Source: Neolentinus lepideus HHB14362 ss-1 (Eukaryota; Basidiomycota; Agaricomycetes; Gloeophyllales; Gloeophyllaceae). Taken from it: a stretch of DNA of 64,000 bases. Positions 35,291 through 48,015 of this stretch are shown one piece after another. Position numbers and translations under genes: made by a program. Where the stretch lies: assembly GCA_001632425.1 (NCBI GenBank), contig KV425560.1, positions 294,418-358,417 of the forward strand, given 5' to 3'. The notes under the pieces are model-generated. The model had not been told where the DNA came from and searched no databases. It saw nothing but the letters and a program-made list of their open reading frames with translations. Numbering within the stretch: position 1 is the stretch's first letter; each line of letters begins with the position of its first letter.

Positions 35291-35848
35291 ATGTCTACCA
35301 ATAATATCACTTTAGAATTCACCCCAGAGGCTTTGGCAGCATTTCACGAGCGCGAGAGACGCCGGCCATGCGATTCAGACCAGCTATCCTATGCGACCGC
35401 CAGCGCTTCCACAGTCTCAGATGTGATAGGTCCTGGGCGCACTCTGGACAAACTCCTCGGCGCCGCAGGTAGACTACTGGAACGCGGATGCAGCACCCTG
35501 GTCGAGCGCCTTGGCCGAAGTCCGAACGCTCTCATGGCCAACATACTGCAGTGGATGCTGCGACCGCAGCCAGACCAGTGCTGCGCTCGATGCTCCGTAA
35601 CTTCGAAGAGCGCCGGGTCCTTTACGCGCTCACCTCCCGTGCCATTCGAGGAAATTATTCACCAGCTGGCCCTGCTGGTTCCGGGTTTGAACGGGCATTG
35701 CACGTGCTGCCTGAACCGGCGTAGACGTCAGTTCGTGCAGAGGAAGGACGTCAGGAAGGGCTGCAAACGACTGATCCGATTTCTGAGGTTCGACTTTCTC
35801 GCTCCGTCTCGCTTCGTGTGTCGTCATCTGAATATATTGATGAGCTAG
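35291..35848 (+). CDS. Orphan small basic protein
   Basis: Function unknown. The ATG at 35291 (MSTNNITLEFTPEALAAF) begins a single uninterrupted frame of 185 codons plus stop. The N-terminal half is moderately acidic and includes GPGRTLDKLLGAAGRLLERG and LVERLGRSPNALMANILQ, which could form amphipathic helices. The C-terminal half has two Cys clusters (DQCCARCS and GHCTCCLNRRRRQF) and is strongly basic. No signal peptide or membrane segment is evident. An alternative frame at 35488-35724 is also open, so an intron switching frames after NILQ cannot be excluded. It may be a lineage-specific gene. Confidence 0.5.
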   Translation: MSTNNITLEFTPEALAAFHERERRRPCDSDQLSYATASASTVSDVIGPGRTLDKLLGAAGRLLERGCSTLVERLGRSPNALMANILQWMLRPQPDQCCARCSVTSKSAGSFTRSPPVPFEEIIHQLALLVPGLNGHCTCCLNRRRRQFVQRKDVRKGCKRLIRFLRFDFLAPSRFVCRHLNILMS

Positions 35849-35966
35849 AGATAAGAACGATTCAAATAAGGAGCTTGCTGTTTTGCATATCGTTATCCTC
35901 CTAGCATTCTTCCCTGACCTCTGCCCTATATTTGTGGATTTGCAAGTGATCCTGGTGCTTGAAAAT

Positions 35967-37982
35967 ATGATTCAAGATCTAGCTTTCAGAAGACGTTCCA
36001 ATGGGCTGCTCGCTCCTTCTGGGCGAGCTCTCGCGCTGGTCTCTGATGCAACTGTTTTGAACACACATCGAGAGCTTTGTTTGATCGATGAAGCTGTGTC
36101 TGGTGATGATTTTTGGAATCCCGAATTACGGCGGGGGAGAGACGGATTCGCTCTCTCATTGGTCAATCTTACCAAGTAACGTCTTTCTTGACCAAGGCTC
36201 CGGTGATTGTGCTGACACAGTGCAATACCTAGGAAACCTGAAACAAAGCTACTTGCAGCAGCAGTTCTGACGAGCACTTTGCAAGACACGAATCTCTATT
36301 CCGTCCATAATTCCGTCTTTTATACGATGACCGAGACCTCAGTGTATACCTGGCTACAGACTGTCTGCAATTCCGACTCTTTGCTGTCGTCCGTCTTTAC
36401 GAAATTGTTATACGTCGTATTCCTTGGAGTTGGTACCATGTCCGAGCCTGCTTCAAGAAGGTGGAACTACTTATGGTTCCCATTACTGCTATCCATCAAG
36501 TGCGAAGTGGAGACAAGGTCTGTTCTAGGCTAATACTCGTTTCATGCTAGTTTTGATGACATTTTAATGAGAAAGAATTAGGGCAAGGGACTGCAATACA
36601 TCATTACCCCCCATTTATGAGCAACTCCTGCAGCTCTTTATCCGTAGCCGCATTGACTGCGTATCTCCCGCTGTCCAGAGCAAGCTATTGCAGTATCGAC
36701 ACCTTGTCCCTATGCTAAAGCAATATCCTATACTACAGCCCCTCTCGAATAGCGTGGAGAAGCTGTTCTCTCCTTGGCTGCTCTTACAAAGTCGATTTCG
36801 CCACGAGTGGTCGATGTATCAATACCATCATCCCATTCGGCGAGTTGTCCCGATGCGGGAACTGAACACTCTATGTAAATCGCTCCTGGAATGGGAAATG
36901 AAGTTCGTACTTAGCGTTCGTATTCTCCGTGACAACAATACTCAAAACCATGGTTGTGGCTAGTAACGACGATATCGTGACCATGGCTCGTGAAGATCCG
37001 GATATCCATGAGTTGTTACTCGAGTTTTGTGGAAGCGCCCATTCCCATACTTGTGAGCTCCAGGATGAGATAGCATCATCATGCAGGACGTGCCTATTGT
37101 ACAATAAGCTGTCTTGCATGGAGCCCCGAACTCTTCGCATAGAAGTATCGATTCAAAATTCTCGCACGTGCATAGGAACTGCGTTCGGTGACGAGCTAAA
37201 CTCCTCACTGAGGATCGGGCGCGATGGGAGCTCTCGTACAGAGGGAGGTGTTCAGTATTCGCTGTCTGTAGGTGCACATCATTGCCAATGACTAATTAGG
37301 AATTGCTTATGTTCCGCGCAGACACAAGATTGGCCTGCTCTACGCGGATCAGGGGGTCATGCACCCGAGGTTTGCTTGACGAGAGAAGGCCTCATCGGAG
37401 ACCTCGCGTCCCTCCGTTGGTTGAGGCTTGACGAATATTCGACAAGGTCCAGCCGGTATACACCGATCGTTTTATCTGTAGACAGTGACGGTCTCATGCA
37501 ATATGTCGGTTCCGTGGTTCATCATGATGTCGATGGGGAAAGAATCAGCCACGATCTTCTTATTCTTGATCATGACATGAAACCGGATTCGTTACAGGTG
37601 GAAGGGCGTGATGAAGATATCGATCCCGAGGTGTACGTGCTCACTATCAGGACTGTTCCAGGCCATTATATCCCACCAGTTTACTGGGTTTCCAAAACGT
37701 GAGAATTCGCGTTGATATTTCCCGTATTACGCTAATTCTCCATCTCGGCTTTGAAGCCATTGCCTCAACTGTAACCAATTTCACGGCGATGATTATGATC
37801 AGACGAGACAATATTCCATCGAAGGCTACGATGAAAATGGAAACGAAATCCTCACGTACCCGGAGTGCAGGAAACCTCATTTGGTAGAGGATGGCAAAAT
37901 ATACAGTGCAGTGACACTTGAGGAGTTGTGCATTTCCGATGGGAAATTCGCATCAGGTGTCTCGCGGGTCTTATCATGGTAA
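35967..37982 (+). CDS. Unassigned multi-exon protein
   Basis: Function unknown, but coding character is good. A model starts at ATG 35967 (MIQDLAFRRRSNG) and joins exons through GT..AG introns near 36.18-36.22, 36.53-36.58, 36.90-36.96, 37.27-37.32 and 37.70-37.76 kb, all with fitting phase. It ends at TAA 37980-37982 after SGVSRVLSW. The middle contains PPIYEQLLQLFIRSRIDCVS and PILQPLSNSVEKLFSPWL. Then come DDIVTMAREDPDIHELLLEF, a segment LLYNKLSCMEPRTLRIEV, and RTVPGHYIPPVYWVSK. The last exon reads HCLNCNQFHGDDYDQTRQ. Cys and His residues are scattered; no known zinc fold was recognised. About 560 residues. The start may be further upstream. Confidence 0.6.
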
Positions 37983-38645
37983 GCTGCAGCGATTACGAAA
38001 CATTCGCGTAGTGCTCACTCTCTTCATCCAGGTACGTCCCTGTCTTGGGACCTTGGGCCGCTCCGTGCTCCATTGGTTGATTCGCAGAGGCATTAGACCA
38101 CTACTGAATAAGTGAGTCATGCGTGGATATCCTGTGTCTGCGCCCGTGTCTCGTTCTTACCCGCGCACTGTCAAGATTGAAGGCATATTTAATCCAAAAT
38201 GTTGCATGAATTCCTTTGTCTGTATTGAACTGTGTAAAGCTTGCATCCTGTGGTCTTCAGTGTTGTTATATACATGCTTTGCAGGACCAGCTAGCGTTCT
38301 TTATCCAGCAATAAGCAAGATGGACCGGCGCAGCAGGTGACTAGCTGTAACACCTTTGTTCTTGTTACCATTAATTGCATTGTGCATAGATTTTGGGAGC
38401 GCACTGAGCGGCTGTCTTCTCTCGAGCGCCCCCATAGCATTGTTGCTGGATCAGTGATACTGATATTATTCCGTAGTGCAGCACGCAGCACATACGCTAA
38501 GGTATCCTAGGCAAGCCCGGCGAGGTTATAAAACTACAGGAGTTGTCACAGCCAATAGGCACTGTGGGAACTCTCTGGCGCCACGGAGCCGAAGATTACC
38601 AATTACCAATCGAGTGGGTTCCGCACAAGTCCACCGTCGACCGCC
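37983..38645. other. Intergenic, no supportable gene
   Basis: Short frames only. A stretch near 38485 (GCAGCACATACGCTAAGG) superficially recalls the U6 snRNA start, but the rest of U6 is absent. Confidence 0.55.
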
Positions 38646-39771
38646 ATGATTGCAGTCCAGCACGCAGTTGATCCCCTCTCCGTGCCATCCGATGCACCAG
38701 AGCACTGCCCAGTGGGTTATTCGTACCCAAGCTGGAACGTATCATTCATGTTTACATTCAGGGCACCGAGTCTGAGCTTGCGGGCAAAACAGAAGCGTGT
38801 GCCGGATGCGCCAACCAGGACATCTGTGCGTCTGGCCAAACGAAAGGGCCAGATCCTGCTTTGCCATTCGTGCGAGAACGGATGTCCAATGTGAAGCGCA
38901 AGGTCCTCGTTCTGTCTGGTAAGGGTGGTGTAGGCAAGTCGACGTTTACAGCGCAGCTCGGCTGGGCATTTTCCGCGGACGATAGTGTACAGGTGGGCTG
39001 GTCATAGACACTAGCCTGATCTGCGACTCTCTCACTCATAGCTCTGCAGACAGGTATCATGGATGTCGATATCTGTGGACCCTCCATCCCCACAATTCTC
39101 GGTATCGCTTCGGAGCAAGTACATGCATCCTCATCAGGATGGTCACCGGTGTACGTCCAAGATAACCTCGGAGTAATGTCTGTCGGCTTCATGCTACCGT
39201 CTTCAAAAGACGCGATCATGTGGCGCGGCCCCAAGAAGAACGGTCTAATATCGCAGTTCCTGAAGGACGTAGACTGGGGTGACCTTGATTACTTGCTTGT
39301 CGACACACCGCCAGGCACGTCCGACGAACACCTTAGTATCGTCCAGTACTTGAAGGAAAGCGGTATTGATGGCGCTGTTGTCATTACCACCCCTCAGGAA
39401 GTCGCACTGCAGGATGTTCGACGCGAGATCGACTTCTGCCGCAAAGTCGGAATTAGGGTGCTCGGTGTAGTAGAGAACATGTCTGGTTTCGTCTGTCCGT
39501 CATGCAAAACCGAGAGCCAGATATTCAAGCCGAGTACGGGGGGCGCGAAGAGGATGGCAGCGGAGATGGGTGTTGACTATCTCGGTGCTGTCCCTCTGGA
39601 CCCTCGGATAGGCAAGAGCGCCGACTACGGTGTCAGCTTCTTGGATGAATATCCAGATAGCCCAGCCAGCGCAGCATATATGGATATTATCGACAGTAAG
39701 CAATTATTTCTCTCTCCTCGCATCTCGCTCACATCTGCCGCTTAGAAATCAAACAAATCCTCGGTGAATAG
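38646..39771 (+). CDS. NBP35: Cytosolic Fe-S cluster assembly factor Nbp35
   Basis: P-loop scaffold of the cytosolic iron-sulfur assembly (CIA) pathway, working with Cfd1. ATG at 38646. The N-terminal cluster motif CX13CX2CX5C is complete: HCPG, then after an intron [11 protein letters not shown]. The Walker A motif is [42 protein letters not shown] and a CPSC pair ([10 protein letters not shown]) follow, as expected for the bridging cluster. The last exon gives KIKQILGE and the stop at 39769-39771. About 330 residues. Introns lie at 38.71-38.76, 38.99-39.05 and 39.69-39.75 kb. All catalytic and metal-binding residues are present. Confidence 0.95.
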
Positions 39772-39960
39772 ACACATACTATCATGCTTTTTCATTCTAG
39801 ACACGCAATGATCAAGGTTGTATCATGCATTAACATCTGTATCCATAAGCATAGTTTCATATTTCTATCTTACATCTAATGCAAGGATTGCTCTACTTGT
39901 CGTATCTATAGATTGTATGGTGCGTGTAACAGTGCATGTGGAATTTTATAATGCAAAACA

Positions 39961-42617
<2,657 letters not shown>

Positions 42618-42945
42618 CGACAAGAGAGTGAGAGCAACAATGAGCACGACAGGGAGGTCAGTGCGAGAATACGTAGAGCGTAGGAAGGGGGTGTAAATAA
42701 GGGACTGCAGCAGAGTCGGAACGGGCCACGACTTGACGTACATCAACACGGAGCCACGGAAATGAAGTCTGAGATTAGATGTACCCCTTCGGCTAGATCA
42801 TCATCCCACTTAATGTCCTTCCGCCCAACACCGCATCCAACTACTCATTCTGCTCTTACACGTACAGGCTGCCAGCAATACAAGATTAAGAATCTGATAC
42901 TCGGATACTGTACATACACGCGCAGAATCACTGTAGAACGAGGCA
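42618..42945. other. Intergenic, PTA1 to SLT2
   Basis: 328 bases between two genes on the minus strand. No separate gene seen; this holds the PTA1 3' flank and SLT2 promoter. Confidence 0.6.
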
Positions 42946-45900
42946 CTATGCAACCGACGGTGCCACAGCTTGCGGTTGCTGCGTCGAAGTCTCATCACCC
43001 AGGAATTCCAGGTAGCCCGCCTTCTGCGCTTTGTTACCGGCCTTCTTCATGACGTACTCACGCAAACCTGCCTTGAGACTGGGCTGCTTTTCAACAAGAT
43101 CCCGGAGTTGGTCCTTCGGAAGCTGCAGCAAGGCCCCGAAGCTGGACGGTGCTATAATCTTAGCACACCGGATGAACCCTTCCCACAGAGGTGGGTTCGT
43201 CCAGATCTTTTTCGTGATCAGGCGTGACAGCAGTGTTGTAGAAACGAACCCCACAAGAGATTTGTATGTGGTCACCGCTTGTATGACCTGGAGCGATGTG
43301 AGCGATTAACCCACCCGCGGCAATTCGGACCTACCGTCCGCAGGAACAGCGTGGGTAACACGGGTTGATCCATGATTTGCTGCATGACCACGGCCAGGAT
43401 CTCAGATCGGAAGACATCGGTTATTGAGAAACAGATTCCGATAGCTGGCGGAGGCAAATTAGCCGCAGTCCGATGTACTCATCCCCGTGACCCTTACCTT
43501 CGATCGCTGCTTTCAAACCGATTTCCTTCTCGGACGAATGTAAGAGTACCATGAGCTCAGCTGGCGTAAGTAGTTCACTCTGTCGAACTCGAGGCAAGTT
43601 AGACGTGACTGTGCCGAACGTTTCTGGAGGAGTCGTGACAATGGCGCTGAATACAGAGCGGACGAGATTCTTCTCCTCGATGTTGCCGTTCAGAATTGAG
43701 ACGATTCGAGGCAGATGCCGCACAATGTCAGCCTTATATTGAGTTCAAACCCAGGCGAGCATTCATGAGGTAATTGCACGTACCTTATCCATCTCTGCAA
43801 TAATGGGAATTAGGAACCTAGCATCGAGGTCACGTTCAGCGATGAGGCCCTTCACTAGGGCAACAAGCTGGGGACTAGGGCGGCCATGTTCCGTAAAGAT
43901 AGTAAGAACCCGCAAAGCCAGCGACTCAGCGCCTGGAGGGAATGTACGTAGAAGTGTCAAGAGTTTGCCATGGCTTGAACCTAAGGACCGGATGAGTGGC
44001 GTAATAAGTTCCTGGACAGTTTCCTGGACGGGGGCCTCCATTTGTCCGTATACAGTAAAAATCCTACGTGAATTGTCAGTCACAGGACATCAATGCATTA
44101 GAAAAACCACATACTCATCTAGTAGTTCCGGACTTTTCACTGACAAGGCGAATAGTAATTCCACATGCTGTAGAACCTGAGCCTTCTGTACTGGGACATC
44201 AAGCTCCTCTGGCAAATAAGGTGTTTGCACGAGGTCTTCCGGGGGCAACTGACCATCCTCCTCGTCCTCAGTCTGGCCTTCACCATTCATCTGGACATCG
44301 ACGTCAGTCTGCTTGTCCTTTGGTTTGCGAGATTGCAGCCTTCGTAGGATCTGCAGCGCGAAGTCGCGGACCATACCGCCCATAGGTTGCACATCTGGAA
44401 CCCACCGCTTCACAGTGTTAATGGCCGCTCCACGTGTGATTTTCTCTATGGATAATATTGAATACATAGATACGACACCGTAGTGATACAGACGCCTACC
44501 TGAATGTGTGGTCAACTCCAACAGGATATTCATAGATTCATATCGCAGGGTGGGCCTCTGTAGCACGAACTCTCGCAAGGTCGTGAAACCCACTTGCATA
44601 CTATACAACAACTTATTATTTAGAACAATATGAAAGCAACACAAGCTACTCACCGCTCAGGTCCAATACAGAGCTCGCGTAGTAGCTCCAGTACATCCAT
44701 TGGTATTGAAGGTAAGTCAAGCAAGAAACGTGTAAATGTCCGATCCCTGGCGTCCAAATGCGTTTGGTATGCAGCGAGAATCTGACTGAGCCAAATGTCG
44801 TAATTCGGTCTCTGCGGATGCTAATCAGTAATTGTGAGACAGACGGCGAAGATAATACATACCCAGTCAGGATCCTGCGCCGATCTTATTCGATCGTTAT
44901 ACCACTCTTCGTTCATCCAGGTCGTCGCAAGACGTACTCTGGTCGACATTGAGTCTCACGATCGCATGACTTTCCCGTCACGCACCTTGCGGAGAAATTC
45001 GCCATAATGTAATCACAGAGTCTCTGCCGCAGCCGCTCTTGTCGCGCGAAAAGCTCCACATCATCCTTGGAATCGTCCATAGGCTGGGCCTCCTCGGTCT
45101 CCTTGGGCGGCTCCACCACTCTCGTGACCATCCGAATAATCAAGAGCATCCACAGGTCCGTGGCAGCCATCTTCGACGGATTAAGTGTTGCATCGTCCCC
45201 GGGGCTGACCACGTCGACTCCCTCGCGAATGCGAGCGATGGACGATCGTATTAGTGCATCGCGATCTTCTTCTGTCCATTCTTTCGGTGGTGGTAGTTTG
45301 AGTTCCGCTAGTAGGTCGATGTCGATAGGTTCTACAGCGCCTAGATCACCTTCTTCTGCATTGACCTGGTCGCCGCCAGAAAGCTAAGAAAAGGGAGTAA
45401 GAATGAGAACCAGAACAAAAAGGAGTGCAGTCACTTCTAGATTGAGCTTATCGGGCTCGTACTCTATTTCCTCCTCATCGATGTCCATTTGCAGAGGGTC
45501 GATGGGCTCCTCTTTAACAGGCTCGGGAGCAGGCGGTTCGGGAGTAGCAGTCTTCTTTTCGGAAGATACAGATGTGGCAGCAGGGGTGGCGATTGGCGAT
45601 GGCCCTGGCGCGGGGGCGGGAATGGAAGAAGGAACGGCAGGAATGGAAGGGACAGACGCAGGGGCCATGGAAGGGGTAGCAGACCTTCTCGTTTCTCGAT
45701 AAGTTTGTACCAATGCTTGTAGGGCCGGTTCCTGGAATGCATAGAGGTTTGCTATGATTAGGTCGTTGATGAGGTTAGTCGGTAATGTGGTGAAATCGAA
45801 TGACGCAAGGAATGCTGCTGCGGCAGCAGTGTTCTCGTCAGATTCCAGTTTCGCGCGTTTAGGATCTGGTGGAGGCTCCTGTTGTGCGCTAGGCGGCCTT

Positions 45901-47166
45901 TTCCGACTTGCTTCGGCGACAGCTGCTTTGCGCGCTTTCTCTTCAGCAGCTGCTCTGTCCATACGTGCACCCTGGACAGCGAGTGCCTCACTGATTTGTG
46001 AAGCAAAGGGAGCTCCTTGCGGCGTCCTAGGAGAAGAGTCAGCCAGATGATAGTAATGTGCCAAGCAAGGCAACGAACCGGGAGATATGTATCAACAAAA
46101 TCCGAACGGCCTTTTCAGCACTTTTCACGGATGAATTTGGAAGCCCAGTAAGAGCGCTTGGTGTCCATTGTGTGAGCGCCGTGACAACTATTTGTACCAT
46201 CGGGCCCGGTCGGTTCTTCACTAACGCCGCCCAACTATTGAGGATAGCAGACAAAATGTCTGGATTTCTATAAGACGGATGAGTGTAGCGCTTGTCCAGA
46301 GGCAAAAAATCATGAAACTCACGGGCTGGTATAGAGCATTGTTATTATACTTTCAAGTAGCTTGACGCCTTCGTGCTCGAGAGCAGCCACAGGAACGAAG
46401 GGATGATCGCCGGGACACATGGATAAGTTAGGGTCATTCTTGTTTTGAAGCTAAAACCACATTCATTGAATATGTATGGACATGCAAAGGGACTGTGATA
46501 ACTACCCTAGGATCAGCTACGCCTCTGGTCTGAACCAAGATCACGCGTTGCATGAACTTTACGGCAGCCAACTTCACACCCATAGGTACACCGGGGGCCC
46601 GTACAAACTCAAGGATTTGAGTCTTTGCATGCACTAGGACATCCCACATCTGTCGGAGATTGCGATTCATACATCTAAAATACACGCAGTGGCGTCAATA
46701 AGATGGAACCGAGCACGATGGACAGACGGGCATACAGGACGCGGAATAACAAGGGGTAGACTGTGGCGAAGGTTTGCACGACGAGTTTGACGGTGGCGGG
46801 ATTGGGATCATGAAGAAGTCCCGCCAACGATTCAACGGACTGGGAAGCCACTAAGAATACAACGGTCCGTTAAACGTAGTTCAAGATACTGAGACTAAGA
46901 CACGCACAATCTGTGCGAACGTCGACGGAGAGATTGGAGCGACATATTGCAAAATGTAACAAGTCCAGAACCCATCTCTTGAGGACAGAGTCCCCTGCGC
47001 CGGACAGGGTTCTGATGAGAGTTTTACAGAGAATAGGTATAGGACTCGGGTGAGCTTCAAGGGATTCACGTAACGCCGCAAGCAAGTCTGCCTGTTCTTT
47101 GGAGTCAGGCTGAACGGCTAACGCTGCAGAGAGGGCCTGCAAGGGATCTAAGGGATTTCCTGCCAT
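42946..47166 (-). CDS. PTA1: Symplekin/Pta1, mRNA cleavage and polyadenylation subunit
   Basis: Large alpha-helical-repeat scaffold of the cleavage and polyadenylation factor. Start ATG at 47166-47164 (MAGNPLDPLQALSAALAV). The N-terminal HEAT-like region includes SVLKRWVLDLLHFAICRS, NRNLRQMWDVLVHAKTQILE and GVPMGVKLAAVKFMQRVILV, typical of the symplekin N-terminal domain. An intervening region is Ala/Pro-rich and charged (45.4-45.95 kb). The C-terminal symplekin domain contains YGQMEAPVQETVQELITPLI, SLALRVLTIFTEHGRPSP and ENLVRSVFSAI-like segments, then PPLWEGFIRCAKIIAPSS, FGALLQLPKDQLRDLVEKQP, and ends QAVAPSVA. About ten introns. It shares a 114-base region between start codons with VMA10. 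Confidence 0.9.
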
Positions 47167-47216
47167 TCTGCAAGACCGACTGCCCTACACTTGTCACTGA
47201 CGCCGGTCATAGTGTT

Positions 47217-47238
47217 GGACTCGCAGCGCCCCGAGTCC
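47217..47238. repeat. Perfect 7-bp hairpin in the PTA1/VMA10 divergent promoter
   Basis: GGACTCG (47217-47223) pairs perfectly with CGAGTCC (47232-47238) around an 8-base loop. It lies between the two divergent start codons. It is too short to be a tRNA arm set; role unknown. Confidence 0.4.
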
Positions 47239-47280
47239 CGTCGGAGTTTCAAATCCTGTCTCCCACCTATTCTGGACACC

Positions 47281-47814
47281 ATGGTCGGTCGCACACATCC
47301 TGCTCGCTGCAATCAGAGTCGCACTTACACCATGTCGGACATCTTTAGGCTGCTCAGCAATCGCAAGGCATCCAGACACTCTTAGAGGCCGAGAAAGAGG
47401 CGGCTAAGACTGTCCAGCAGGCCCGCCAATGTTCGTGCATGCCTACCTCGCTGCATTGATCATGAAAGCTGACTGCCTCGTGCTAGACCGTGTCCAGAGA
47501 CTAAAGGATGCTCGAACTGAGGCTACTAAGGAGATAGAAGAGTACAAGAAGGCGAAGGAAGCCGAGTTCAAGGACTTTGAGGCTTCAGTACGTTGTTAGG
47601 ACCACGCTTACAGGGGCAGTACTGATGTCATGTGCAGCATGCAGGCGTCATTCAGAGCACCCAGTCCTCTGTGGATGGGGAGACAGAAGTCAAGCTCCAG
47701 GAGATCACTGATCACTACAACTCCAACAAGGAAAAGGTGGTGAAGAAGTTATTAGACCGTGTTGTTCTCGTCCAACCAGAGCTGCACCGCAACCTGAAGA
47801 AATTTGGTCAGTAA
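47281..47814 (+). CDS. VMA10: V-type proton ATPase subunit G
   Basis: Subunit G of the peripheral stalk of the vacuolar H+-ATPase. The first exon is only the ATG (47281-47283); a 65-base intron follows (47284-47348). Exons 47349-47430, 47487-47587 and 47638-47814 complete 120 residues. The protein reads MAAQQSQGIQTLLEAEKEAA, then TVQQARQYRVQRLKDARTEA, TKEIEEYKKAKEAEFKDFEA, and a C-terminal part ending PELHRNLKKFGQ. This matches Vma10 with its N-terminal coiled coil. The frame MSDIFRLLSNRK that starts inside intron 1 is a decoy: it has no continuation. Stop TAA at 47812-47814. Confidence 0.92.
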
Positions 47815-48015
47815 ACTTTGCACTGCCCCAGGTGTATACCCAATAGCATGCTATTGCCTCGGCCTGTCCTATAATTACACTATGGTCGATACAGATACGC
47901 CATCCTGCAACTCGCATATTATGTGGTACAATACGTATAGAGGTAGCGATGGATGTGCGATGGTCAGAAATAAAGAAGAGCAATAATATGAAAATGTCTC
48001 GTACACCGCCATTAT

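Noticed and set aside
38470..38520. U6 snRNA-like start (GCAGCACATACGCTAAGG)
   Set aside because: The invariant ACAGAGA region and the rest of U6 are missing.
45403..46050. Long plus-strand frames rich in Ser, Gly and Ala
   Set aside because: Shadows of the Ala/Pro-rich PTA1 linker on the minus strand.
47170..47280. tRNA-like stretch (hairpin plus GTTTCAAATCC)
   Set aside because: The T-loop has an extra base and a mismatch at the closing pair, the hairpin loop has 8 bases, and no matching acceptor stem is present.
47332..47385. Frame starting MSDIFRLLSNRK
   Set aside because: It lies across the first VMA10 intron and its acceptor; the real reading frame is different and matches the family.
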